Assembly (NCBI RefSeq): GCF_037392515.1
Contig: NC_090291.1
Span: 11,836,001 to 11,900,000 of the forward strand
Reading direction: 5' to 3'
DNA from: Haliotis asinina
Lineage: Eukaryota; Mollusca; Gastropoda; Lepetellida; Haliotidae
Length of the DNA stretch: 64,000 bases
The notes under the pieces: model-generated
Told to the model about the DNA's origin: nothing
Databases searched by the model: none
Seen by the model: only the letters and a program-made list of their open reading frames with translations
Part shown: positions 25,801-37,345 of the stretch, in pieces
Layout: the number at the start of each line of letters is the position of its first letter
Position numbering within the stretch: the stretch's first letter is position 1
Translations under genes and position numbers: made by a program

Positions 25801-28800
25801 GTCCCCATGGGACGGCTTATACCTTGTCTCGGACAGTTTCAAATTGGACTGATCTTTCAAGGTATGTCAAAACTTCCTACAAGCTGTAAGAGTGAGCAGA
25901 TGCATGAATCTAATAAAATCTAGATATATTCTATATTTGTGTACTTATCCTGCATTACTCCTTAATGTATTTACTGCTTTCCTTTTGTCAAGATGAAGCT
26001 GTGTGATGGAAACGTTGAAGAGATGTTGTTCCAACCATGCGAGTCACCATATTGCCATCGCACTGTGCCAATGTACGTACACGCTTAGGTTTTCCACAGA
26101 AATGCTGAGACCATCCACCGCCCATGCTTGAGGATTTGGAACCGGTTTTATGGAAGGTTCGGATATGGAAATTCTGACTGGTGGCAAACAAGTCAATGTT
26201 GGGATGGCCGAGACCACGACAAACAAGAAGACACAGTCATCAATATGACCCACATTACCTCCAATTTCAGCCTAAGTCACACTTGTTGCCATAAAAAATA
26301 TTTTATTCGGAATTCAAAAATTATCAAAAGGCAACAGTACACCACTAGACCAATCTATGTGTCAAGTTTGGTGAAGAAATATTGAATGGTTTTAGAGTTC
26401 TACTCTGGAAAAGATAAATGTTGTTTGGACGGATGGTGTGCATTTTAATATCCCCCGCAAAAGGCGTTGCGGTGGATAACAATAGCAAACACCTCTGGAT
26501 GTAGCATTCTCTCCGTTGGCGCTATTGTGTCCTGTTTGGAAAGGTCGTCCGCAAGAATGTCCCTGCAATCCGGAATGTGCTGGATGATGAACTTCAGATC
26601 CAGACAATTGACAACATGAAAAATAGGCGATGCAATAGGTATGGAGAGTCTGTCGTTACCCTGGTTTCGCAGACACCAGACCACTGTGAAGGTGCAAGTC
26701 CTCATCAAATGTGCAAGATAAATCTGCAACCTCCAAAGCATGGACAGGAAAATCATCCTTCCTACAGCCTGGCGCTTAAATAGAAGGGGGAAGGGACAAC
26801 TTAACAATAATCCTCATCCAACACTGATATCATCTCTTTGATCAATGGATCCGGTGGAATCAAAGTTGGGTCCAATCAAATAGTACCTCGCTTATCATTC
26901 CTTGGACCTGGGGATGGAGCCACCTACGACAAACGATCCGCCATTCAGTCCAGAACTTGCTGAAGGCCCAAGTGCGTATTAGTTTCTGGAGATGAGTCCT
27001 CAAACACCTGAATATAATCCTCCTCCAATGAATCCGACTGAGATTTATAAGATCTTTGGACAGGCGAACAACTGCTTGACCTATGTCTCTGCATGGTGGA
27101 TGTCCTGCTATAATGTGAACTATGTCCAGGTGAAGTTGAGTCACGATGTGAAGAGCCCCTGGGCGCCACCCATCAAGGTAGAGGGAGCCACAACTGATGA
27201 TGTTGAAGGCGGTGCTGGATGAGTCATCGTCAGTAAAGGCACCCAAGTGATGGACTGCAAACACTGACTGACCTGGGAGGTAAGGAAACGCCGACTGTGG
27301 CGCCATCCTCTGTTAAAACATCAACTGCAGAAAAGACTGCCTCCATGCTGAAGTCGTAAACCCCAGGTGCCACCGGAGGCATCGAATAAGTAGAAGCCGT
27401 AGAGTGTGGAGGCGCTATCGTTATTGTAGGAAATGTAGCCCTATCTCTGTCTTCGCCAGGGAAATAACCAAGTCTCGAAAGGCAGACATCCTACGTCTGG
27501 AAGCTTGTTGTGTCTGGAAGCTGCTTCTTAGATACACACAAGCACTTCTTTTAAGCTGTAGGAGAAAGTCTAAGACAAAGGTCACACTTGGAACTCAGAA
27601 AACACTATCAAGTGCAGTTCAAACACCTCGGATGAAGGTCCTTACTCGACTTGCTACCATTGGAAGCAACACAGCGTGGCATAAATCATAAGCATAAAGC
27701 AAGTCCTATAACGTGTAAGAAACACGCACAAGATAGAAAGCGAAAACAATACCCTACAAAAAATATACTGGACAAATCTACATGTTAAGAACAAAAAGTG
27801 TAGGTAACATAGATAAAGTAGGTAATAAAAAGATTACCCAGTGGAAAACCCTGCAAACCAGAGCAGAGCGAGAGTGAGTGAGTGAGTGAATTTAGTTTTA
27901 AGGTGGCGGTCTGTAAATAATCAAGTCTGGATCAGACAATCAAGTCACCAACAGCATGAGCATTGATCTGCGCAATTGGGAACCGATGACGTGTCAACCA
28001 AGTCAGCGAGTCTGACCACCTGATCCCATTAGTCGCCTCTTACGACAAGCATAGTCGCCTTTTATGGCAAGCATAGGTTGTTGAATGCCTATTCTACCCC
28101 AGGAACTTCACGGGTCAACAGAGTGAAGAGGCCTTGTTCACGTGCACTGAATTCAACAAGGTAAATGGAACAAACAGTCACACAAAATAAACATGAAATA
28201 AATGAAGAACGTGCCGACCACATAATTATATAAATACACATCTCTTCAAATGAAAAGTCAAAAACCGTTCTTGAAGAAGCTGTGACAAGAAAGAAAACAA
28301 TGACAAAAAAGGAACACACTAAAGTGTCAAGTCACAAGTTTAATGCAGCGAAATATCGCACAGTCTGTCAGTCAGGTGACAAGCAGTAATGTGAGGATAC
28401 CTGATGTCAACACGACCGGGGTCATGTGGGCACAATGCCACAGCAATATAGCAACTCGCATAGTTGGAACCACTTCTCCTTGACATTTACATCGCACACC
28501 TTCGTCTTGTCAAAATGCAAGCAGTAAATGCATTAAGGAGTAATGCAGCATAAGGTAAAAATATGGTTTTACACAACTTTTAGCAATATTCCTGTAATAT
28601 CATGGTGGGGAACACCAGAAATGGGCTCCACACACTGTACCAATTTTTGGAATCTAAATGGGGTCTTCGGCATCACGAGTCACCAGATTACCCCAATTCC
28701 CCACCAGCCTTAACAACATTCAGCTGTCTTCACAACTTACACCTGATTCCATATATCATGAGGGGATCTAGCTGCTTCTTCCCATGTTTGCCCATCCCTG

Positions 28801-31800
28801 ACAGATTGGAGCAGGCCTGGGTCTCCCTGTCAAATAAGTAGTCTAGCATTGTCAGCGCCATCTTCTCAGGTGTGCGGCAGTTTGAATGCACGTGTAAAAG
28901 GTCACTGAAAATAAGCATATTTAAACATAAATAAGCTGTACACTGCAAGACAATCATGAACCAAATGAAAACAAGACAAAATTGTGTCCAGGGACACAGA
29001 TGTCCCCACTGCTTTAGGAAGTGTTCCCTACACTGAGTGTGCTCTGGTGATTAATTTATACTAAACAAGTTCAATAAACATCTATGCAACTATGAGATGC
29101 ACACCTATCAAGTCCAAATGAAACATAAGCTTAATCCATTCTGTAGAGCAGTTTTTGTGGAGAAGTGGACAGAGTACAATCCCTGTTTCGTACGAAAGGA
29201 TGGACGAATGCTGACAGTTACCTTATATGCCCCTAGCCATGACATAAATATTAGAATGATTTGATAAACATCAAATCAGTATCATACTAAACCTGCATCA
29301 GTTCATTGACAGTGATCATTGAAAATGTTTCAAGCATATATGCAGTCCCTCAAAATCAAATCTTGGTAATGCAAGTCACGGTGTGAAAATAGAAAGTTAT
29401 CATGTCCTTATGTCAGAGAAGTGATAATAATGCTATCATGGGGTTCAAAGCTGCATTTTACAATATTTCAGCTACATCACAGCACATTTCTGTTGGAGCA
29501 AAAAGATTCCAAGCAATATATATACAATTCCCAGACACTCTTGTCGAAAATCACAAGCATTGGTGAGGCGTGGACAAAAAGACCAAAATGACAGTCTGGA
29601 GAAATCTGTTATTAAAAACCAAAAACCACCAGGTTAGCTATTTTCAAAACTTTCCTAGCCCTGCGGACTTCTTAAGCTATGATGTTTGGCTACGACCAAA
29701 GTTAAAAATGCTTAGGGCTTCAACATTTTGTGAATAAGAGCCCAAGTACTAACATTTCATGGGGACACAACTCTAGTAATACAACAAAATGGATCATATA
29801 AGACATCTGGGCCATCCATGGCCCCATCTGATTGATTGCACACTGACATAGCATAGACATCCTCATGTTCTGATACAAACAACAGGCTATGGCAACGCAC
29901 ACCTCGTTCACACAGGTTGGTCTGCTGATTAATGCTGTACTCAACAATATTCCAGCTACATGACACAGTCTGTAAATAATCCAGTCTGGACCAGATAATC
30001 CCGTGATCAAGAGCATGAGCATCATCCTATGCCAATGGGATACAATGGCGTGTCTATTAAGTCAATGAGCCTGACCACCCTATGCCATCAGTCGTCTCCT
30101 GCACCAATTCCTGAACACCAATTCAACCACAATCTTCATGGGTACTTCACACTTCACTGAAAGTATAACTGTGCATTTACCTTGGTGTTATTGGTACTCG
30201 TACCCTCATTTCAGGATTTGACTCCTCCCCAAGCCAAACACCATTAGGGTAATCCTCTGAAACAAGTATTGGATGATGCATAGAATTATTGATATAATAT
30301 GTGACCCTTCTGCTTTGAACTGACAATAGAGGGCGCTTAAACTCACAAACAGCAAATTAAGTTTCTAATTTTCATGCTTAGTGGTCATGAACAAATTTAA
30401 ATGGTAATGACGAAAGATGTTTTCAATAACATGTTCTTTTATAGGTTAATTACATAACCTTTCTGCAGCACTATTATCTGTAATTTGGGTTGGCCTTTGA
30501 TTCACACCAATCGATCAAATAATTGGTTTACTGATTGTTTGACAATCAAACTTTGACAATCGATTGAAAATATTTCCAATCGATAACATTGTATACCATC
30601 TTCAAGAATAACATATACAATTGGTGTACATGCAAGATTTGTTCGCACTCGCAATACAGGTAGTCAAGTCTATTTATAGCTTGCCAAGGAAACAGTTGTT
30701 TTCTTCTTGTGCAAACAGTGGCTTGCAGTGTAAGAACAGGTCTGGCGTGGGTTCTTGAGAGGCATACAGAAGTTGGAACTCAGGAATAAGACAAAATGTT
30801 ATGGATCTCAACTTTTTCTTTATTGTTCACAGAATGTTCCTTCATCAGGTGGATAGCCCAGAAACGTTGTGTAAACAATATTGAAGAAGTAGACATCCAT
30901 AACATTTTTATTTGTGTTATTGCATGGATACATATATTACTTAGACCCATGCTTACTTTCATGTTTGAATGTGCAAGCATTGATTAAGATTTTGTAAATG
31001 TAGTATGTTATGAAAATTTGGTTCTAAAAATAATGAATAATCCTGAAAATATAACACATGATCGAAACAAGAAAGTTGATTGGCTGGTCAGACTGTCAAC
31101 AAAATGCCTGCTTTCCCACACGTTTTTTTCGAGAAAATATTGCGCATTTGTAAAAGGCTCAATTCTCATCAAATTCATGAACAAGGTTGGAAATAGATAG
31201 CTTCACTGACATTTGTGATATCTACACTCTCAGATGTATTGCCATTCTATTCTGATTTCTGCATCGAATTCGACACACAGATCTTGAGTTCATTGTTTCT
31301 CAATTTTTGCACACACACAAATGATTGACATACGTGTTGTTTAAATGCAAAAATATTGATTTAAAGTCACAATAGTTGTCAAATACTTGATGATATTAAT
31401 GCCCTTTAGTGTTTTTATATCCATTTTTAAAGAAGAATGGGTTATGATCTTGAGTCATATGACGTATCTTTGGAACAAGCGATTGTCTAGCAGTTGTCTA
31501 TTCAAGTGTGTCTTGTGTTCGTAAATCCAAACTTGTAGTTGATCAATTATCAATAATTGATCAACAGAAGACATTGATAATCAATCATGCTTTTAGAGGT
31601 CGAATACCAACCCTAGTCTCAGTACATACACTAGGGGCTGCTTGCAAAGATTATAGACAGAATGGTTCAAAGTTTCAGCAAGGTGGTTTAATAGCTCTTG
31701 TTTAATCCTATTTAGAATCCACTGGTTTGCATTCACTTATATTAGTTTCCCATTCACAAAGTCAGAATTACGAAGATTCCAACATCATGACATCCCTACC

Positions 31801-34800
31801 TTCAGTGTTCAGTGTAATTAGGGTGACATTTGGACCAAGATTCTGGACACTTCCATCTACACTTCCATCACCATCTGCAACAAAGAATCCATGTGTCTCA
31901 AAGCAGGATACCACAGTGTTCAGGTTTCCTTGCCCTAAATGTAGAGTGATCCATATGTTCAAGGAGAAGACCAACAAACCCTCAGTTTTAACACTGACAA
32001 TGTAAACTGTCATCTGGGTAATATCAAATATTGAATGAAGCTGAAAGAAAAGAAGCTAACTAGCTTCCCATCTTATTCTACATTTTGAAACAACTACACC
32101 TATCAAACAAGAATGCCTCCATTATTGATAGTATCCATTGTTAAGATGTTTCCCTATCAATTTCAACTACATTGAGAGGCATTTAGTAGAAGTTGGTGAG
32201 TCAGGTTAGGAGAAACTTTACAGGTGAACACCTTCTTTATTCCTGCTTGACAACAATACAAGAATCTATATCAAAATATTGCATCAAGTGAGGAAAGAAG
32301 TTGTACATCCATAAAGTTTGTTCCTGTCCAAAGCTTTGGTTAATGCTTGTAGACACACATACATCATTCATAATGGCTCATCACATCCGAAAAAGTAGGG
32401 GAAGTGTACTTTCAATGTAACGGTACGATTGTTGAAATAATAATCAATGTTTTGAGAATGGATCACCACATGGATTTCATTTAAAGCAAAGTTGTTCATT
32501 CAGTTATCCCCCTTGTTAGGTGACTGGAGTATGACATGAAAATTTCAGGTTTACAATTTTCAGTCAGTAGTGTGTGATTTGATCCTGAAAACCCTTGCCA
32601 CGCACAGATGCAAGAAAATTATTGGAAAAAATGGTCTACAGTGATTTATCACACTGCCTCAAAAAACGTCAAGATTCATGACACCCCGTGCACATGCAGG
32701 AGACTCCCATGTTGTGCACGTGCTTCCCATGCATTGTGTTTGCATGTTCTGATAACATGAAATGATGCTGCATACACCAGATGAATGTAACGTTCCTCAA
32801 TGGGTTTTCTTTCTACTAGACTTCAATGTTCAGGTTCCCCTACCTTTTGTAAGAGTATATATCATTATGATCATGCTAAGTACAAATGGACCATCAATGC
32901 CCCAGATAGAATTTTTTAGTGAGGCCATTTTTAGTTGAGACATTTGCCATTCATGGTAACCATGAAACAGAAGACCTGGGCCCAGTTCAAAACTCTTACA
33001 AAACAAAAGAAGTTATCTTTTAACCACTGGTTAAACCCTCTTGACCGGCCATTAAAGTTAATCAAGTGTTAAAAACGTTTCTCAAAACCCGGTTATTTTT
33101 ATCCTGGTGTCAAAGTTGACACACCTACGGACTGCTGCCAAATAGTGAACCGAGTATTTGGTTTTAGGTTTTCAGGAAGTGATTTTTCGTTTGGTGCCTC
33201 CACTGTCGACACTGACTGAACTAAACAAACTACTGCATTATGGAACTGATAAAACTTTAACCACGAACTTAACCAAGATGATAACAATGACATTAGTAAA
33301 CGACAGTGTTAAACATGGGCTGTGCAATGCTCTGTTAACATTCAGTTAGCTAACGGTGGGTTATGGATTTAACACTCGGTTAAGAGTGATGATTATATTA
33401 AACGCTGCACCAATGAGTATGCATTGAAATAAATGCTTATTTATTAGTGTGAATGACGCTTGCCTGACTGAAGCATGGGACCATCTGATCCATCTTCGTT
33501 GATAGATATACATGTCAGTCTAATAAAAAAAGATAATGGACTAGATAAAGTCTCACCAGTATCAGACCGTGTTCCATTCTGGGGAAGGCCAACAATGACA
33601 GCCCTGAAAGTAAAAACAGAAAGAATTACATTTTGCTGTGTAAGATCCAATACAATACCTTATACTGGACACGGTTTGCAGTACTTCACAGTAGTGTTTG
33701 TGAATGAAATAAACATTGCGTGGAATTTATCTGACAGCTTACTCAATTTCTTGGTACTTTCTCCAGTAAGACTATCTATATCTTTGTTATATTTTGAAAA
33801 ACAATTGGAATGAATTTGGTTTTGTCGGGGTGGTGGAATTGACATGCATTTTTCAGGATAATTCTGATAAATTCTGTTGGCATTTCTGATGGTGGTCAGC
33901 ATATAACTGATTCAGTGACCAACAGCATGAGCATCAATCTACACAATTGGGATACAATGACATGAGTCAACCACATCAGCAATCCTGGCCACATGATCCC
34001 AGCCTCTTCAGGCAAGCAAGGGTTGCTGGCGACCAATTCTAAACCAGACCTTAATATATTATAGAACAGTGATGTATGCTGATGTATGTAATTTCTCGCG
34101 TCAATTTCACCACACATAACAGACACACTGACCAGGTGGTCCATGTGTTCGAAAATCAGGCTTTACTTTCTCCAGGGGACCCAAATTAGTTAATTTCTTA
34201 AACAAACAAACAATTCTGACTTATAATAATTTTTCAGCTGACCAGAACCCCCATCACATACAGTCCGTATGGCTCAAAAGCGCACTGGTGTGTGTGAGAA
34301 AGAATGGAGATAGCACAGCACAGATTAATGAATCAAGAACTTTGTCGGCACTTGTGGAGGTGCTTCTTTCACACCTGGGCGTCCCTTCATAAGCACTCTT
34401 CCCTTGTAACAGTGAACTGTGTCAATATGTTAAAGATGATTTGTTAAACAACTTTTTTGTTTTTAGGACAGACACTGCTAAAACTTAACAGAACTGGTTT
34501 GAAGATGTGATTATGATCTGCATTTCACTGAGTATTTGACGTGTACTAGGCTTTGAGTTAGACTACAATTCATCTGTCCATTTTTGAGTCAAACGGACTG
34601 TAGTTTGAATGTCACATTGTTGAAGTTATACTGAAGATGATATCAGTTACAGTTTGTGAGATATAAAAAATATTTTGTGACATATTACTGAAATAAATAA
34701 TTTTCTACTTTATTTCAATGGAAGGTTGACTGAGAATAATTTTGCAAAACACTTTCAAGCAAGGAATGGCATTCACATTGATTTAATGATTACAATCTAA

Positions 34801-36714
34801 TTACAACAATATCTAATTTTGCATGTCTTGTTGATTGCTCATTGACAGTTAGATAATATAATGGAATCTCACATCATAAACTGCAAATAAACATGGATTT
34901 CATTTCATATCTGCTCAAAATGTAGCCATTAAATTTCGCAATGATAATAAAGTAGACGTATCTTTCTTTTCCATTTATCACTTTTCTTCAGTAAACAGTC
35001 CAGTAAACATTAACCAAACATCATGTTGACTTATTTTTCCATAATTACATCATCATGCTTATGTAAAAAAATCAGGGCAAGTGGAAAATTAGTCAAAACA
35101 AGTTACTTTCTTAAAGTCACTTGCCATGTGGCAAATCTAGGCTTCCACAATACAACCTGAACCACTGATAATGGGCCAAATAACATGGGAGGGAGTCAGT
35201 GAGTCTGGTTTAAGACTTCTGACTTGTATCATGTCACATAGTTTGAAACCATACAAAAGCCCAAAAGGATGGTCATCTAAAACATTTGGAACTTTGGTAA
35301 ATCCCACCAGCACAAGTATGGCACTGAAAACAACTTGAAAAATAATGAGAGCAAATCTGAGAAGATATCAGGAGCCAGTAAAGAGTAACCTGAAAGCTAC
35401 TCACCCTCTCCTGGAGCCAGTAGCATTAGGGGAGAGGGAGGCCCCTGGAGCCTGTCTAGCTTGTATCAAGAGCTGCTCCACCTTTTCTTCCACAGTGCGA
35501 GACCTCTGACTTAGTGTGTCCAGTTTGTTCTCAATTGTCTCCAATCTCATGCAGATGGCTTTGTTGATGTTAAAAAGGATTTGCTAAAAGAAAAAAGATG
35601 TTAACAACGTAAAGATGATTTTTGTTTAGTAGGTTAAGGAGGAAGAGTTTGGCTTTTTTTCTTATGGGTACAATTTCTTTACGCATTTCAAACTGGTTAG
35701 AAGTAAACTTCATTCTAAGGTACACAAACAGCTATTCTGACGATATCCTCTGTGGCATGGTGTTCAAGTGAGCGAGTGAGTTTGAATTAACTCTGTTTTG
35801 AACACTGTTTCCAATCTATTTTCAAAGGTAAAAATAACTTCAACTGTCAGTGTAATGTGCCATTAATCATAGATAAAATTGACTGGCACTTAAGAAACAA
35901 GGGACTGCTCCAGCTGTCATACTGACATATTGAACAAAGCTGACACACAATTGGGAACACATGTCCAGATTCATCCTCTTGATCCCTTTGCTTCAAAAAC
36001 TCCAAAACCAACGCTGAGAGAGTTTAGTTTTACACGGCTTTCAGCAATTTTCCAGCAATATCATGGCAGGGGACACCAGAAATAGCCTTCACATATTTAC
36101 CTTCAGGGAATCAAACCTGGTTCTTCAGCGTGCAGCGAAAACACTTTAGTTTAACCACTAGGTTACCCTAACACTAAGTGATGCTGACTAGTACTAAGAA
36201 AATTGTATATTTATTTTTATGATCCCTTCCTATAGATAATGCCACACCTTTATTGACTGATCCACACAGAGTTCACTGTCCTCTAGTCGCCTCCGTTTCG
36301 CCAACGGACCATCTACAAAGTTTACATTAACACATATTGAAAAACAAAAGAAAGGTAAAAAAATGCATTAGTTACTGTTCCATATCATTACTTGTATAAA
36401 AATATTCATTTTAAATACACTGAACAGCAAAATAATCCCAATTCTGGCTTTTTGTTAAGTTTCTAAATAGAAGACATAAGCATGCATGCTTACTTTTATG
36501 AGACTTCATTTCTTAAAAAAAAAATGCATTTCTTTTTATTTTCAGTATATCCGCAGCCATCATAATAACGACAACAAAAAGGTAACACACCATCATCATC
36601 TCCCCCTCCATCCATGTTTGAGGACTCATCTAGGTTTGTTACTACTGATGATGTTTCGACAGCAATAATACGAGGTGCTTCTGAAATCCTTTCTCCAGAA
36701 CCATCTGTAGACAT
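22733..36714 (-). CDS. BANP: BANP/SMAR1 orthologue, BEN-domain nuclear DNA-binding protein (10 coding exons)
   Basis: Joined exons, in coding order: 36714-36591, 36312-36248, 35583-35405, 33603-33557, 31874-31800, 30256-30181, 28904-28741, 24921-24677, 23705-23550, 22858-22733. Every border is GT-AG and every phase matches, giving 1,257 bases, 418 residues plus stop TAG. Seen: acidic N-terminus, basic patch KRRRLED (about 47-53, likely nuclear signal), coiled coil (about 64-108), motif NVTLITLN (about 154-161), BEN domain (about 180-280) with KMALTMLDYLF, GKHGKKQLDPL and IDSKCRTAFRRKQRG, then a Gln-rich C-terminal region. These match vertebrate BANP block by block; vertebrate proteins are somewhat longer (about 470-520 residues) in the C-terminal part. 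Known for the family: BANP binds the TCTCGCGAGA element and activates CpG-rich promoters in the nucleus. The start ATG lies 3 bases inside an exon whose acceptor (TTTTCAG) implies an upstream untranslated exon. A possible poly(A) signal is at 21603-21608 (minus AATAAA). Alternative splice forms cannot be seen. Confidence 0.93.
23550..23705 (-). CDS. BANP: BANP coding exon 9 (Gln-rich region)
   Basis: Acceptor TTGATTCAG|GCT at 23706/23705; donor ATAGGG|GTAAGG at 23550/23549. 52 codons in phase 0, rich in QQ and IQI pairs (QILHATPEQISQLQQAHHIQ), similar in style to the Gln-rich tail of vertebrate BANP. Confidence 0.85.
24677..24921 (-). CDS. BANP: BANP coding exon 8 (BEN domain, second half)
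   Basis: Acceptor TCTCTTCCAG|GTCATC at 24922/24921; donor CATCAG|GTACAG at 24677/24676. Codes residues 244-325 with FGITENDWHRIKQNIDSKCR and FRRKQRG, the basic end of the BEN domain. An acidic linker (SDEDSISHEDSE) follows. Confidence 0.95.
24963..25137. mobile_element. Degraded relative of the pogo-like MITE
   Basis: Left end near 24963 reads CAGAAAAGATGTCCAAACCGG; right end reads GACAGCTTCCACTA before TA. Same end pattern as 51273-51429 but worn. Confidence 0.4.
25225..25382 (-). repeat. SINE-A copy
   Basis: ACACCAGAAATGGGCCTCAC and a worn head ending CACTATGCCACCCCA. Confidence 0.75.
25600..25695 (-). repeat. SINE-B fragment
   Basis: CATACTCAGCAATATTCCAG, CCAGACAATCCACTGATTAA. Confidence 0.6.
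25938..26078 (-). repeat. Inverted flank, left, of the DIRS-like remnant
   Basis: Reverse complement pairs with 28421-28557 at roughly 75-80% by eye; the shared core is GTAAATACATTAAGGAGTAA (one base different in the other copy). DIRS elements carry inverted terminal repeats, but here the arm overlaps degraded coding sequence, so a local inverted duplication is also possible. Confidence 0.5.
26030..27400 (-). pseudogene. Decayed DIRS-like retroelement (RNase H and flanking parts)
   Basis: A frame at 26807-26445 carries a RNase H end: HIPDCRDILADDLSKQD followed by PTERMLHPEV, the DIRS-type hallmark (compare LADxLSR and TEWSLHPxV). Further on, at about 26180-26040, VPNPQAWAVDGLSISVENL matches the stretch that follows RNase H in such elements. 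Frames at 27306-26945 resemble a serine-rich Gag but I am unsure. Stops and frame changes abound and no intact RT or tyrosine recombinase is seen. It sits in the intron between BANP exons 7 and 8 (protein-coding numbering here), in the same orientation as the host gene. Confidence 0.55.
27873..28113 (-). repeat. SINE-B, nearly full length
   Basis: AGTGAGTGAGTGAGTGAATT tail, GAGCATTGATCTGCGCAATT centre, ATTCTACCCCAGGAACTTCA head; CACGGG end at 28108. Confidence 0.85.
28421..28557 (+). repeat. Inverted flank, right, of the DIRS-like remnant
   Basis: Partner of 25938-26078; includes CAACTCGCATAGTTGGAACC and GTAAATGCATTAAGGAGTAA. Confidence 0.5.
28564..28684 (-). repeat. SINE-A copy, worn
   Basis: TTTTACACAACTTTTAGCAA to GGTCTTCGGCATCACGAGTC. 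Confidence 0.7.
28741..28904 (-). CDS. BANP: BANP coding exon 7 (BEN domain, first half)
   Basis: Acceptor ATTTTCAG|TGAC at 28905/28904; donor ATCAGGT|GTAAGT at 28741/28740. Codes residues 189-243 with NCRTPEKMALTMLDYLFDRE, then GKHGKKQLDPLMIYGIR. A nearby CAG|GTGTAA donor would shift the frame into a stop, which decides the choice. Confidence 0.95.
29925..30152 (-). repeat. SINE-B copy, worn
   Basis: CTCAACAATATTCCAGCTAC, CAGTCTGGACCAGATAATCC, GGGATACAATGGCGTGTC. Confidence 0.75.
30181..30256 (-). CDS. BANP: BANP coding exon 6 (start of BEN region)
   Basis: Acceptor CTTGTTTCAG|AGG at 30257/30256; donor CCAAG|GTAAAT at 30181/30180. Codes residues 164-188 including EDYPNGVWLGEESNPEMRVR, very close to vertebrate BANP. 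Confidence 0.93.
31800..31874 (-). CDS. BANP: BANP coding exon 5 (NVTLITLN motif)
   Basis: Acceptor TTTGTTGCAG|ATG at 31875/31874; donor ACTGAAG|GTAGGG at 31800/31799. Codes residues 139-163 with GPNVTLITLNTE, nearly the same as the vertebrate motif preceding the BEN domain. Phase 1 in, phase 1 out. Confidence 0.92.
33557..33603 (-). CDS. BANP: BANP coding exon 4 (47-base short exon)
   Basis: Acceptor TTTACTTTCAG|GGC at 33604/33603; donor GATACTG|GTGAGA at 33557/33556. It codes AVIVGLPQNGTRSDT. The fit rests on phase (2 in, 1 out) and partial likeness to the RRQNTIVVKVPGQ stretch of vertebrate BANP, so it is the least certain exon. Confidence 0.78.
33904..34045 (-). repeat. SINE-B fragment (5' half)
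   Basis: CCAACAGCATGAGCATCAAT, then ACACAATTGGGATACAATGA. Confidence 0.7.
34261..34600. mobile_element. Foldback MITE, copy 2 (internally deleted)
   Basis: Starts CAGTCCGTATGGCTCAAAAG, ends in CAAACGGACTG, flanked by TA (34259-34260 and 34601-34602). The right arm is complete, most of the left arm is missing, and the centre (GGAGATAGCACAGCACAG) is inverted relative to copy 1. It lies in the BANP intron between coding exons 3 and 4. Confidence 0.7.
35405..35583 (-). CDS. BANP: BANP coding exon 3 (coiled coil)
   Basis: Acceptor TTTTCTTTTAG|CAA at 35584/35583; donor GAGAGG|GTGAGT at 35405/35404. Residues 64-122 plus two bases. A heptad-like pattern (ICMRLETIENKLDTL) matches the INKTLCARLDAVE-type coiled coil of vertebrate BANP. 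Confidence 0.9.
36014..36175 (-). repeat. SINE-A copy
   Basis: GAGTTTAGTTTTACACGGCT tail; AACCACTAGGTTACCCTA head. Lies between BANP coding exons 2 and 3. Confidence 0.75.
36248..36312 (-). CDS. BANP: BANP coding exon 2 (basic nuclear-signal patch)
   Basis: Acceptor TTTGTAG|AT at 36313/36312; donor ATAAAG|GTGTGG at 36248/36247. It completes codon 42 (Asp) and codes 43-63, with AKRRRLEDSE, corresponding to the LKRQRLE patch of vertebrate BANP. Ends in phase 0. Confidence 0.88.
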
Positions 36715-36717
36715 TAT
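36591..36717 (-). CDS. BANP: BANP coding exon 1 (with 3 bases of 5' UTR)
   Basis: Acceptor TTTATGTTTTCAG ends at 36718; ATG is 36714-36712. It codes residues 1-41 plus one base of codon 42. The donor reads GATG|GTGTGT at 36591/36590. The end of the exon is a run of Gly and Asp codons. Confidence 0.85.
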
Positions 36718-36830
36718 CTGAAAACATAAATTCGTCCACATAAGTGTTTTATATGCATTCTTTTCAATGTAGTATGGGAGGAGGTAATACCATGAAGGGA
36801 ATCAATTTACCTTTCAAAACTAACTATAGG

Positions 36831-37019
36831 AGTGAGTGAGTGAGTTGAGTTTTACGCCGCACTCAGCAATATTACAGCTATATGGCGGCGGTCTGTAAAT
36901 AATCGAGTCTGGACCAGACAATCCAGTGATCAACAACATGAGCATCGATCTGCGCAATTGGGAACCGATGACATGCGTCAACCAAGTCAGCGAGCCTGAC
37001 CACCCGATCCCGTTAGTCG
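36831..37019 (-). repeat. SINE-B copy (5' end truncated)
   Basis: GTGAGTGAGTGAGTTGAGTT tail, GGCGGTCTGTAAATAATCGA, ends CCCGATCCCGTTAGTCG. Well preserved. Confidence 0.85.
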
Positions 37020-37162
37020 ACTAACTATAGGAAGCAATTGACATAACATCTATTGCTGGTAACACATTTTGTTTTTTCTTCTCTGTGAACACATTTGACC
37101 CTGTGTCCACAAGAGCGTGAATATAAAGGTTTGAATTGTTCTTTAACAACCAATAATTGTGG

Positions 37163-37345
37163 TAAGAGGCGACTAACAGGATTATGTTGTTAGGTTCACT
37201 GACTGTTAACACACCATCTTACTCCAGCTGCATAGAATGATAGATCAATGCTCATACTGCTGATCACTGGAATGTATTGTCCTGACTTCATCATTTACAT
37301 ACTGTCACCATATAGCAGCAGTATTGCTGAGTCTTGCATTAAAAA
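37163..37345 (+). repeat. SINE-B copy, worn
   Basis: TAAGAGGCGACTAACAGGAT, then GATCAATGCTCATACTGCTG. Confidence 0.65.

Noticed and set aside
28089..28319. 76-codon hydrophobic minus-strand frame
   Set aside because: It starts in unique AT-rich sequence and runs into a SINE-B; no splice context and lies within a BANP intron.
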